Shown: piece by piece, positions 17,809 to 25,972 of the stretch | How positions within the stretch are numbered: position 1 is the first letter of the stretch | Layout: every line of letters begins with the position of its first letter | Notes under the pieces: generated by a model | Seen by the model: only the letters and a program-made list of their open reading frames with translations | What the model was told of the DNA's origin: nothing | Database searches by the model: none | NCBI RefSeq assembly: GCF_001618425.1 | Contig: NZ_BDCU01000031.1 | Span: 62,001 to 126,000 of the forward strand | Source: Nocardia fusca NBRC 14340 | GTDB taxonomy: Bacteria; Actinomycetota; Actinomycetes; Mycobacteriales; Mycobacteriaceae | Reading direction: 5' to 3' | Length of the DNA: 64,000 nt | Translations under genes and position numbers: made by a program

Positions 17809-20430
17809 ATGGCAGAACGATCGGAGCCGACGATGTCCCTGCCGCTGCACGGCGTCCGTGTCCTCGACCTCACCGACGGGCTAGGCGAATCCTGCGGACG
17901 CTACCTCGCCGACCTGGGTGCGGAGGTTGTCCGTATCGAACAACCCGGCGGGTCGTATTCACGGTCCGCAGAACCCGTCGTGGACGGGGTGAGTATCCCC
18001 TTCGCGTTGCGCAATGCGAACAAGCACGCGATCACCGCCGACCTCACCACCGAGGCCGGCCGAGAGCGGTTGCGCGAACTGGCCGGTACCGCGGATATCC
18101 TCATCGAATCCCAGCCGCCCGGCCGGTTGACCGGCCTCGGCGTCGGCTCGGCCGAGATACATTCCGGCGCAACGGGTCTGGTGTGGGTATCGATCAGCGG
18201 TTTCGGCCAGGACGGACCGTATCGCCACTGGCAGGCCACCGAACCCGTCCTGTACGCCATGTCCGGTGTGCTGTCCCGGTCCGGTGCGCCGGGCGAGGAA
18301 CCACTGCTGCCGCCCGCCGGACTGATCGAGGAAACGGTGGGCGTCCACGCCGCCTGGGCCGCATTGCTGGCCTACCACCGGCGCCTCGACACGGGTGCGG
18401 GTGACACCGTCGATCTCTCCGCATTCGAAGCGATCGTGCACGGTTTCGATCCCGGATTCGGCACGCAGGGGTCCGCGGCGGCCGGACGGTCAGAAGATTT
18501 CCCGCGCGGCCGTCCCGACGCGGCGAACTTCTATCCGGTGTTCCCGTGCCGCGACGGTCAGGTCCGGATATGCATGCTGGCGAAACGGCAATGGCGCGGA
18601 ATGTTCGAATGGCTCGGTTCACCTGCGGAATTCGCCGATCCGAAGTACGACACCATCCCCGCCCGTTTCGCCGCGGCCGACACCCTGCACCCGCTGATCG
18701 AGAAACTCTTCGCCGAGCACACCCAGGCCGAACTCGTGGCCGAGGGATCCCGGCGCGGTGTTCCGGTCGGCGGAGTACACACGCTGACCGAGGTACTCGA
18801 AACGGAACACTTCGCCGCCTCCGGCGCCCTCGTGGACACCGAAATCGGCGCGGGCCTGCGCGCGCGGGTTCCCTCGGGCTACGTCTCGTTCGACGGCCGC
18901 CGAGCCGGATTCCGCACGCCGGCACCCGAACTCGGCGAACATGACGATGCTGCACCCCTGCGGGGTGGTTCCGTAAACTCCGCGACCGCCCGCACCGGCG
19001 GCGCCACGGACGACCGCGAATCGTCCGGTACCGGCGTCGGCGTGCCGGAATCCATGACCGCGGGTAGCGAATCGATCCGTAGGGGCAGTGGCGAGGCCGG
19101 CTCCTGTGCACTGGCTTCCGCAGGACCCGACCGCGAGTCAGCCCGCACCGGGGCCGCCGACTCGGCTCCGCTCGCGGGCCTGCGAGTACTGGATCTGGGG
19201 GTCATCGTCTTCGGGGCCGAGCTGAGCCGGCAGTTCGCGGACTACGGTGCCGACGTCATCAAGATCGAGAACGCGAACTTCCCGGACGGTCTGCGCCAAT
19301 CCCGGCGCGGCTCCGCCCTCGCCGCCTCCGTCGCCTGGGGACACCGCAACAAACGCAGCCTCGGCCTGGACCTGCGCAGCGCCGACGGTATCGCGGTCTT
19401 CCGGCGGCTGGCCGCCGACGCCGACGTGGTACTCGCCAATTTCAAACCCGGCACGCTCGCTTCGATGGGCCTGTCCTACGACGTGCTCGCCGAACTCAAC
19501 CCGCGCCTGGTCGTCTCCGAATCCAGCGCGTTCGGCAGCACCGGCCCGTGGCGAACCCGCCTCGGCTACGGCCCCCTGGTCCGCGCCTCGTGCGGTGTCT
19601 CCGCCCTCTGGCGCTACCCGGACGACGCGGAACTGCTGTGCGACGGCCAGACCGTCTACCCCGACCATATCGCCGCCCAGGTCACCGCGGTCGCGGTCCT
19701 CGCCACCCTGATCGGCCGCCGCCGCACCGGCCGCGGTACGCATATCGAAGTGGCACAGGCCGATACGGCCCTCGTCCACCTCGGCACCCAACTGGTGACC
19801 GAGGCTCTGCTGCCGGGCACGGTCACCGCGCCCGGCAACGCCGATCCGTACACGGCGCCGAGCGGCGTCTACGCCTGCGCGGGTGACGACGAATGGTGCG
19901 TCGTCACGGTGCATGACGACCACCAGTGGGCCGCGCTGTGCGGGGTACTCGACCGGCTGGACCTCCTGTCGGACACTCGGCTCTCGTCCGCCGCGGACCG
20001 CATCGCGAACAGACCGGAACTCGATCGGATCGTCGCCGCCTGGCTCCACGACCGCGACCCCCAGGGGGCCGCCGCCGAATTGCAGGAAGCAGGTGTCCCC
20101 GCCGGCGCGATGCTGCGACTCCCGCAACTGCTCACCGACCCGCACCTGACTGCACGGGGGTCCTACACGCAGGTCGAACACGACCAGCTACCCATGAGCT
20201 TGCCCGCCGCGGCCCGCGCGGCCGTATTCACCGGCATAGCCGACCCCCCGACCCGTCAGGCGCCGCTTGCCGGGGAGCACACCCGGGAGATCTGCACCGA
20301 GCTCGGCATGGACAGCGCCGAGATAGATGCGCTGATCGGGTCCAGGGTCCTGCAGACCTCGGCTACTGGCGCAACGCCGATCGCGAGCAGCCCACGGGAA
20401 AGTCGAGCGGTGCAGTCCCGGAGAGCCTGA
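17809..20430 (+). CDS. Fused double CaiB/BaiF family CoA-transferase
   Basis: An 873-residue protein made of two complete class III CoA-transferase domains. The first runs from LPLHGVRVLDLTDG to about residue 375, the second from LAGLRVLDLGVIVFG at about 460 to the end. A linker of about 80 residues rich in Ser, Thr, Gly and Asp joins them. Each half has its own ADLGAEVVRIE or ADYGADVIKIE motif and a substrate-loop Asp region. Family members move CoA between carboxylates without ATP. Normally two chains interlock as a dimer, so the fusion may build that ring from one polypeptide. An ATG at 17833, with GGAG about 7 bases upstream, is an alternative start. Confidence 0.87.
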   Translation: MAERSEPTMSLPLHGVRVLDLTDGLGESCGRYLADLGAEVVRIEQPGGSYSRSAEPVVDGVSIPFALRNANKHAITADLTTEAGRERLRELAGTADILIESQPPGRLTGLGVGSAEIHSGATGLVWVSISGFGQDGPYRHWQATEPVLYAMSGVLSRSGAPGEEPLLPPAGLIEETVGVHAAWAALLAYHRRLDTGAGDTVDLSAFEAIVHGFDPGFGTQGSAAAGRSEDFPRGRPDAANFYPVFPCRDGQVRICMLAKRQWRGMFEWLGSPAEFADPKYDTIPARFAAADTLHPLIEKLFAEHTQAELVAEGSRRGVPVGGVHTLTEVLETEHFAASGALVDTEIGAGLRARVPSGYVSFDGRRAGFRTPAPELGEHDDAAPLRGGSVNSATARTGGATDDRESSGTGVGVPESMTAGSESIRRGSGEAGSCALASAGPDRESARTGAADSAPLAGLRVLDLGVIVFGAELSRQFADYGADVIKIENANFPDGLRQSRRGSALAASVAWGHRNKRSLGLDLRSADGIAVFRRLAADADVVLANFKPGTLASMGLSYDVLAELNPRLVVSESSAFGSTGPWRTRLGYGPLVRASCGVSALWRYPDDAELLCDGQTVYPDHIAAQVTAVAVLATLIGRRRTGRGTHIEVAQADTALVHLGTQLVTEALLPGTVTAPGNADPYTAPSGVYACAGDDEWCVVTVHDDHQWAALCGVLDRLDLLSDTRLSSAADRIANRPELDRIVAAWLHDRDPQGAAAELQEAGVPAGAMLRLPQLLTDPHLTARGSYTQVEHDQLPMSLPAAARAAVFTGIADPPTRQAPLAGEHTREICTELGMDSAEIDALIGSRVLQTSATGATPIASSPRESRAVQSRRA

Positions 20431-20508
20431 ATTGCTGCGCGGTCACCCGGATGGTCCGAACACGTCACGGCGTCGCCGAGCCGTTCATTGCCTCCGTGAT
20501 CATCGCCC

Positions 20509-20657
20509 TCACGTCCTACCTATGGACCGCCTGGCTTTCATGGTGTGGAAAGCCTTCTCGTACACGGCTATCTCGCTGGGCTGAGTGATGGTCAGTTCAG
20601 CAGAGATGGTCTCGACCTGCACCATGCGGGTCGCCTCGCGCGCCTCTTTCGGGGTAG
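20509..20657 (-). pseudogene. Remnant of a DUF5753/XRE-type regulator C-terminus
   Basis: Just downstream of the DUF6879 gene, one minus frame reads through to a stop at 20509 with a sequence like the C-terminus of DUF5753 regulators (ETISAELTITQP, then EIAVYEKAF). No start codon or N-terminal helix-turn-helix is present. Such regulators commonly sit beside DUF6879/DUF397 genes, so this is probably a decayed partner. The rest of the 20431-20660 gap shows nothing else. Confidence 0.4.
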
Positions 20658-20660
20658 TAG

Positions 20661-21179
20661 TCAGCTCTCGAGGTAATCAGCGTGCGGCACGGCCCTGTCC
20701 CACACTCGGTTCCACACCGTCCGGCAGTGCCCAACGATCACGGGGTCTCTCGTGAGGGCCCCGCCCATGAACTGCCCCGAGGGCTCGAATACGGTGAATG
20801 CCACAAGGTCGTCATCGAATAGCCAGAAGTCGTCCGTCGTCAGCTCGGACGGATCTATCAGGTGCCGAGGCAGATACCGGATATCCTCGCCCGCCTCGAT
20901 GTTCTGGTGGGCGACGACCAGCGACCACCGGGTGTAGTCGGTATGCGGCTCGGTGACCACCCGGGCACGCCGCATCCGCTTCCCACTCGAGGCGATCGCG
21001 TGCACGTTGTCGGCCCAGTCCTTGAACCACTCGTAATCATCGGGTTCGCCGGCCAAGAACCGCTGGAACGGCTCGGACTCTTCCGGTGTCTCGTAGGTGT
21101 CGAGCACTTCCAAGTGGTAGGCCGTCCGTTCGAACGTGTGGAAAAATTCGTCGAACGCCTCACCGCGTAAGAGCTGCAT
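20661..21179 (-). CDS. DUF6879 family protein
   Basis: A 172-residue soluble acidic protein starting MQLLRGEAFDEFFHTF, with FLAGEPDDYEWFKDW, RARVVTEPHTDYTRWSL and a terminal RTVWNRVWDRAVPHADYL. This pattern fits the DUF6879 family, common in Nocardia and Streptomyces next to DUF397 and DUF5753 helix-turn-helix genes. No biochemical function is known. Here its usual neighbours are missing or decayed on both sides. Confidence 0.8.
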   Translation of the reverse strand: MQLLRGEAFDEFFHTFERTAYHLEVLDTYETPEESEPFQRFLAGEPDDYEWFKDWADNVHAIASSGKRMRRARVVTEPHTDYTRWSLVVAHQNIEAGEDIRYLPRHLIDPSELTTDDFWLFDDDLVAFTVFEPSGQFMGGALTRDPVIVGHCRTVWNRVWDRAVPHADYLES

Positions 21180-21263
21180 CGCCCCTGATCTCCTGTCCCA
21201 CCGGCACCTCGAAGCAGGTCTCGTGATCCGGTATATCCGTCTGTGACAATGTCTCCGAGTCGA

Positions 21264-21500
21264 TCACTGCCTCGCCGGAGAGCAAGAACGTGCCGTGACC
21301 CGTGTTCGGGAGCAACACGCCCAGGCGCTACTCGGTTCGAGGAATGCGAGTAGTGGATGCGAACTGTCCAGGACCTCATCATTCCTGCTCGAGTCCTCGG
21401 CAGTAATACGCCCACCACCGGGGATGAGTTCCGGACCCGCGAAATGTATCTCCGACTTGCAGTAATTGTTCGAGCCGATCCAGCACGCAAGGCGTGAGAC
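21264..21500 (-). pseudogene. Possible decayed DUF397-like gene
   Basis: The 361-bp stretch between the DUF6879 gene and the small monooxygenase contains no intact gene. One minus frame ending at 21264 has a DUF397-like arrangement: Trp, SNN, Cys, then AEDSSRNDEVLDSS and LLAFL. It has no ATG, GTG or TTG start upstream short of the divergent gene. It may be a degraded DUF397 gene, or chance. Confidence 0.25.
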
Positions 21501-21540
21501 ACTGGGCCGTCCGGATGACCCAGGGGAATGGGAGGATTCA

Positions 21541-21849
21541 GTGTTCGCGCTCGTGGTGAGGTTCGAGTTGAAGGACGCCGAGGCAGCCGAAGGGTTCGAT
21601 CGGCTGGTGGAAGAAACAGCCAAGGGAATCAGCGAACTCGAACCTGGGACACTTGTCTACGCGACTCATACCGTTGCCGACGCGCCCTTGTCCCGCGTGT
21701 TCTATGAGGTGTACCGGGATCGGGAGGCATTTGAGGAACATGAACGGCAGGCGCATACCCGCAAATTCCTCGACGAGCGCAGGAACTACACCTCCGATTT
21801 CAGAGTCGAGTTCCTCGCCCCTGTCGCGACCAAAGGGTTGCCAGCCTGA
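21541..21849 (+). CDS. Small antibiotic-biosynthesis-monooxygenase-like protein
   Basis: A 102-residue protein starting at GTG after GGGAGG. FALVVRFELKD at the N-terminus, then ELEPGTLVYATHTV and VFYEVYRDREAFEEHERQ, are typical of the dimeric alpha/beta ABM fold that includes quinol monooxygenases and YgiN. Members act without cofactor on quinol-like substrates, but many are uncharacterised. Flanking genes are divergent or convergent, so it appears monocistronic. Confidence 0.8.
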   Translation: MFALVVRFELKDAEAAEGFDRLVEETAKGISELEPGTLVYATHTVADAPLSRVFYEVYRDREAFEEHERQAHTRKFLDERRNYTSDFRVEFLAPVATKGLPA

Positions 21850-21937
21850 AAGGTTCAAAGCCGGTGGGCAATTCCGCGCCACACGGCCAAGCTGGTGACT
21901 GTATCGACTTCCTGTCGGCCTGCCCGAGAACGGGAAT

Positions 21938-23125
21938 CTAGCGCCGTACGCCGATCCGCTCGGCGAGACCGGCCAGCGCCGGGTTGCGCTCCTGTTCCCG
22001 CAGCTCCTGGACGATCTGCTTCATCAGCGTCTGGTACCGCGACCAGTCTCGGCCACCCACACGCTCCGCAGTGAGCAGCAGGTCCTGGGCCTCCCGATAC
22101 TTCCTGAGACGTGTCAACGCCTGCGCCCGGTCCAGCAGATGCCGAGCCTGACTGACCTGCGTCAATCCTGCGCCGCGGTTCGGCATATCCTTTGCCGCCG
22201 CGATGGCTTCCGGATACCGCTCGCTCGACACGTTGATATCGACTGTTTGCATGACTACCTGGCTGGCGCCGAAGTTGCACTCGTACCACTTCGTGTCGCC
22301 GGGCAGCCGCGCTGCCACCTCTCGAGCTGCAGCAGCCGTATCCAATGCCTCCCGAACGCGTTGGTCCCGGCCCGCGGCGGTCGCTCCCTGTAGCACCAGG
22401 GATCCGTACACCGACAACTGCTGTTCGGATACTTGGCCGGCCGGCTCTACGGATGCCGCAGCTCGCAGAGCCACCTTGTGCGACTCTTCATAGCGGCCCT
22501 GCACCAGCAGCTGCCAGGCGACCGACCCGCGCAATGTGGCTGCGAGCAACGGATCGTTGCCGCGCTCGGATGCCGACAGCGCCGAGCGGATCGCGACGAA
22601 AGCCGGATCTGCGTGGCCGAGATGCACCAATGTGCACCCGGTGACCCAGTACATACGAGCCAAAAGTTCGTGCGCGGTGGAAATTTCGTTGTTCTGAGCG
22701 GCGTGAGCGGTCGCCCGTAGTTGCGCGATCCCCGGCGGCAGGATCGAGGCCAGAGTCTCGTATCGACCGTTCCAGTAGGCACCCCACGCGTAGTCGACGG
22801 TGCGGCGAGCATCGGTCAACGACACGGGTGGCTCCGCGGGACGGTCGCCGATCAGATCGTCGACGGATGTCAGTGCCTCCCGGATCGCGACCACTCCGGC
22901 GCCGGGGTCTTCGGTCGGCATTCCGTACCTGTTGCCGACGAGGTCTGCGAGGTCGACGTCCAGGGCGCGCGCCAGCTTCTTGAGAGTGGTGACGCTGGCA
23001 CCTTTTCTGCCTTGTTCGAGCTTGCGGATCGTCTCATAGCTGACGCCGGACTTGTCCGCGAGGCCTTGTTGGGTCAAGGCGCTACCGCGGAACTTCTTGA
23101 TCTGCTGGCCAATGGTGATGTCCAT
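21938..23125 (-). CDS. XRE-family transcriptional regulator with TPR-like C-terminus
   Basis: A 395-residue regulator. Residues 5-62 are a Cro/C1 helix-turn-helix (ALTQQGLADKSGVSYETIRKLE). The remaining 320 residues are alpha-helical with repeated AHELLARMYWVTG, RGSVAWQLLVQGRYEES and LLDRAQALTRLRKY segments, like tetratricopeptide repeats that sense peptides or metabolites. It is divergent from a small gene and a PF04672 methyltransferase. The 185-bp gap contains GGTACC-TCC-GGTACC, a possible autoregulatory site. Confidence 0.85.
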   Translation of the reverse strand: MDITIGQQIKKFRGSALTQQGLADKSGVSYETIRKLEQGRKGASVTTLKKLARALDVDLADLVGNRYGMPTEDPGAGVVAIREALTSVDDLIGDRPAEPPVSLTDARRTVDYAWGAYWNGRYETLASILPPGIAQLRATAHAAQNNEISTAHELLARMYWVTGCTLVHLGHADPAFVAIRSALSASERGNDPLLAATLRGSVAWQLLVQGRYEESHKVALRAAASVEPAGQVSEQQLSVYGSLVLQGATAAGRDQRVREALDTAAAAREVAARLPGDTKWYECNFGASQVVMQTVDINVSSERYPEAIAAAKDMPNRGAGLTQVSQARHLLDRAQALTRLRKYREAQDLLLTAERVGGRDWSRYQTLMKQIVQELREQERNPALAGLAERIGVRR

Positions 23126-23184
23126 GGTTGCCCTTCGGTGTGGCCGTATAGGTCCGAGAGTACCGCCGAAATGACCGGGAAAGG

Positions 23185-23199
23185 GGTACCTCCGGTACC
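23185..23199. promoter_or_regulatory. Paired GGTACC site in divergent gap
   Basis: Two GGTACC hexamers separated by TCC lie between the XRE regulator and the divergent 82-residue gene. This is a plausible operator for the XRE protein. No experimental or comparative support is available here. Confidence 0.3.
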
Positions 23200-23310
23200 T
23201 GCTGCGTGGAGGGGACCGGGCTTACATTCGAGCTCGTCACCCCGGCGTCTGGGCTGGTCAGCCAGCTTTATCGTCGGATGCTTCTCAGCGGGAACACACC
23301 AGGAGAACTG

Positions 23311-23559
23311 ATGCACAGCGAGCAGAGTGAGGGATCCCGACCACCGTTGCCGAGGCGGGCGACGAACCAGGCCATGTCCGCGACGTTGACGCTATGGAGC
23401 GAGAGCGAGTGTTACGACCGCGCGACCATCGAACGTTGTCTCGAGGCGTTACGTGCTTTGGATGCGCCGATGGCCGTCGAGCAGTCCATCGTTCAGCAGG
23501 AAGTCGACGGTGTGATCGCCCGCTGGCGCGCCGAGCGCGAGGTGCGCCGTGCCTGCTGA
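23311..23559 (+). CDS. Hypothetical small protein
   Basis: An 82-residue hydrophilic protein starting at ATG with AGGAG eight bases upstream. The C-terminal half (ESECYDRATIERCLEALRAL, then VDGVIARWRAEREVRRAC) looks helical. I do not recognise the family. It is followed by an overlapping 57-codon frame and then the methyltransferase, and the three appear translationally coupled. Confidence 0.6.
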   Translation: MHSEQSEGSRPPLPRRATNQAMSATLTLWSESECYDRATIERCLEALRALDAPMAVEQSIVQQEVDGVIARWRAEREVRRAC

Positions 23560-23722
23560 CGAGACACCCGAGAAGGATTCTCTGGCTGCGGAGTCGGAGT
23601 GCCGCAGTCAGGCGCCGATCCGCGGCAACGCGCACGCGCACCGCCTGCTCGCCCTCCACGCCGGGCATTCGTGCCGGCGTTACTTCGACGCCCTGCACCA
23701 CACGACAGAGGTCCGCACATGA
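23549..23722 (+). CDS. Possible very small overlapping protein (57 aa)
   Basis: A GTG-started frame overlaps the end of the 82-residue gene by 11 bases. It runs 57 codons and stops at a TGA overlapping the ATG of the methyltransferase (ATGA). The predicted peptide begins MPADETPEKD and has a His/Leu-rich middle. The exact coupling at both ends supports translation, but the peptide is too short to recognise. Confidence 0.45.
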   Translation: MPADETPEKDSLAAESECRSQAPIRGNAHAHRLLALHAGHSCRRYFDALHHTTEVRT

Positions 23723-24591
23723 CGAAGGCCGTGTCGCGGACCGTGGGGCGTACGCCGGTCGGCGTCGACGTGAACCGTCCGAGTCTTGCGCGGGTCTGCA
23801 ACAGGCTGCTCGGCGGCAAGGACAACTACCAGCCGGACGATCACGTCGTCGCGCAGCTCGAACAAGCCGCACCAGGACAGCGCGCGGCAGCACGGCGGAG
23901 CCGTGAATTCCAGCAGCGTGTCTTGCAGTACCTCGCAAGCACAGTCGGGATAACGCAGTTCCTCGACCTCGGCGCCGGTCTCCCGGCACCCTCCGCCATC
24001 CCCAACACGCACCAGATCACCGGCCTCGGCGCGCGGGGCGAGGCCGACCGGCCGACCGTGGTCTATATCGACAACGATCCGCTGTGCAATGCGCACGGTC
24101 GCGCGCTGATGGCGGACAACGACCGAACGCATTACGTCATGGGCGACCTCACCGATCCAGCTCTGCTGCGCGACCCGACAGTGAGCACGTACCTCGACGC
24201 GGATGCGCCGATCGGCGTGTTGCTGTGCGGTGTTCTGCACCACTTCGAAAAAGACCTCGACCCGGGTGGGATTGTTCGCGGCTGGGTCGAGGTGCTGCCG
24301 TCCGGGTCCTTTCTGGCGCTCACCCACCTGTTCGACCCAGGCTCCGGCCACCCCCTGCACCCTTTTGCAGCCGCCTGTCAGGACCGGTACTTGTGCGCGC
24401 TGGGCTCGGGTTGGTTCCGGAGCCGCGAGGAGATCACCGGATTCTTCGACGGGATGGAAATACTCGCACCGTCGGTCGGCGCCGATCCTGGTTTGGTCGC
24501 GCCGGACCAGTGGTGGCCGTACGGTCCGCCGGTCCGGTTCAAATCCGTGGCGGAACGGCTGGTGACGGTGGGCGTGGGGTGGAAGCCGTGA
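23719..24591 (+). CDS. SAM-dependent methyltransferase, PF04672 family
   Basis: A 290-residue protein with the features of the actinobacterial S-adenosylmethionine methyltransferase family PF04672: VDVNRPSLARVCNRLLGGKDNY at the N-terminus, FLDLGAGLPA as the SAM-binding loop, VYIDNDPLCNAHGRAL and a HYVMGDLTDP segment. The C-terminus FKSVAERLVTVGV is typical. Natural substrates are unknown. It starts at an ATG that overlaps the preceding small frame. XRE or DUF397 regulators are common neighbours of this family. Confidence 0.88.
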   Translation: MTKAVSRTVGRTPVGVDVNRPSLARVCNRLLGGKDNYQPDDHVVAQLEQAAPGQRAAARRSREFQQRVLQYLASTVGITQFLDLGAGLPAPSAIPNTHQITGLGARGEADRPTVVYIDNDPLCNAHGRALMADNDRTHYVMGDLTDPALLRDPTVSTYLDADAPIGVLLCGVLHHFEKDLDPGGIVRGWVEVLPSGSFLALTHLFDPGSGHPLHPFAAACQDRYLCALGSGWFRSREEITGFFDGMEILAPSVGADPGLVAPDQWWPYGPPVRFKSVAERLVTVGVGWKP

Positions 24592-24670
24592 CGATCTCGG
24601 CCCCGATGGCCGAACGCGGCCGGTGCAGCCGATACGTGTAGCCGTGGCGGAGCCGCCTTTTGCGGGCGTT

Positions 24671-25840
24671 TCAGGACTTCATGAGATCCCGGTGGATGAT
24701 TTCCTTCATGATCTCGTTGGTGCCGCCGTAGATCCGCTGGATGCGGTGATCCAGATAGGCGCGGGCCACCGGGTACTCCATCATGTAGCCGTAGCCGCCG
24801 TGGAACTGCACGCCGGCGTCGATGACCCGGCCCTGGAGTTCGGTGGCCCACAGCTTGGCCTTGGCCGCATCCACTGCCGTGAGCGTGCCCGCGTTGTGGG
24901 CGCGGACGCAGCGGTCGATATAGGCGCGGGAGACTTCGATCGCCGAGCGCAGCTCCGCCAGGGTGAAACCCATGCCCTGGAATTCGCCGATGCGCTTACC
25001 GAACGCGGAGCGCTCGCGGACGTAGTCCATGGTCCAGCGGAAGACCGCCTCGGCCGAAACCTGGGCGGCGATACCGATGCCGAGGCGTTCCAGGGGCAGC
25101 GACTGCATCAGGTAGGCGAAGCCGGCGCCACGCTCGCCGAGCAGGTTGTTGGCGGGCACCCGGACATTGTCGAAGAACAGTTCGGCGGTGTCCTGGGCGT
25201 GCAGCCCGACCTTGTCGAGTTTGCGGCCGCGGGAGAAGCCGGGGGTGCCGTCTTCGACGACGAGCAGGCTGAAACCCTTGGAGCCGGCGTCGGGGTCGGT
25301 TTTGGCGAACACGATCACCAAGTCGGCGAGAATTCCGCTCGTGATGAAGGTTTTGGCGCCGTTGATGATCCAGTCGTCGCCGTCGCCGTCGCCGTCGCCG
25401 TCGCGGACCGCGGTGGTGGTGATGGCGCGTAGATCGCTGCCCGCGCCGGGCTCGCTCATGGCGATCGCACCGATCGTCTCTCCGGTGACGAACCCGGGCA
25501 GCCACCGCCGGCGCTGCGCCTCGTCGGCGTGCCGGAGCAGATAGTTGAGCACGATGTCGTCGTTGGTGGAGAAGCCGGATTGGAGCGCCGAGGCGCCGGC
25601 CCGGGCGATCTCCTCCTGGATGACCACCCGGTATCGGTAGTCGGTTTCCGCGGGTCCGCCGAACTCCTCCGGAACGGGGAGCCCGAGCATGCCCTGGCGG
25701 CCGGCGGCGAGCCAGATCTCGCGGTCGATCAGCCGCTGGGCATCCCATTTCTCGAGATTCGGGGTGACATGCTTGTCGACGAACCCGCGCACCGAGGCGC
25801 GGAACAGTTCGTGGTCGTTGTCGAAGAGATCGCTCTCCAC
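24671..25840 (-). CDS. Acyl-CoA dehydrogenase
   Basis: A 389-residue FAD-dependent acyl-CoA dehydrogenase. Visible signatures are IGAIAMSEPGAGSDLRAI, FGKRIGEFQG, FHGGYGYMMEYPV and IYGGTNEIMKEI. The start is a GTG with AAGGAG nine bases upstream. Near residue 150 it carries the acidic run DGDGDGDGDD from a hexanucleotide repeat, in the loop before the WIINGAKTFITS strand. It lies 106 bp downstream of the Rieske oxygenase gene on the same strand and is probably in its operon. It introduces the first double bond of beta-oxidation. Confidence 0.92.
   Translation of the reverse strand: MESDLFDNDHELFRASVRGFVDKHVTPNLEKWDAQRLIDREIWLAAGRQGMLGLPVPEEFGGPAETDYRYRVVIQEEIARAGASALQSGFSTNDDIVLNYLLRHADEAQRRRWLPGFVTGETIGAIAMSEPGAGSDLRAITTTAVRDGDGDGDGDDWIINGAKTFITSGILADLVIVFAKTDPDAGSKGFSLLVVEDGTPGFSRGRKLDKVGLHAQDTAELFFDNVRVPANNLLGERGAGFAYLMQSLPLERLGIGIAAQVSAEAVFRWTMDYVRERSAFGKRIGEFQGMGFTLAELRSAIEVSRAYIDRCVRAHNAGTLTAVDAAKAKLWATELQGRVIDAGVQFHGGYGYMMEYPVARAYLDHRIQRIYGGTNEIMKEIIHRDLMKS
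25375..25404 (-). repeat. Hexanucleotide repeat, five copies
   Basis: Five exact copies of CGTCGC on the + strand encode the Asp-Gly run in the acyl-CoA dehydrogenase. A change in copy number would keep the frame and lengthen a surface loop. Confidence 0.85.
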
Positions 25841-25882
25841 TGTCGGATTCTCCTTCGTATCGTGCGCCCGGCTCGGTGCCGC

Positions 25883-25972
25883 CGAGCAGTTCCGGGTCAG
25901 CGCCGGCCGAGCGCCTCGGGCTCGGTACTGGGCGAGCGCCTCCGGCTCAGTGCTGAGCGAGCAGTTCCTGGA
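25883..25972. repeat. 25-bp imperfect tandem repeat, about 3.5 copies
   Basis: Units beginning CGAGC start at 25883, 25908, 25933 and 25958. The second and third are closely similar. The array covers the gap between the acyl-CoA dehydrogenase and the Rieske gene and extends into the Rieske 3' end, whose stop codon (25947) lies in the third unit. So the C-terminal residues of that protein are repeat-encoded. Confidence 0.65.

Noticed and set aside
25375..25404. Phase-variable on/off switch in the acyl-CoA dehydrogenase
   Set aside because: The unit is six bases, so slippage keeps the frame and cannot switch the gene off.
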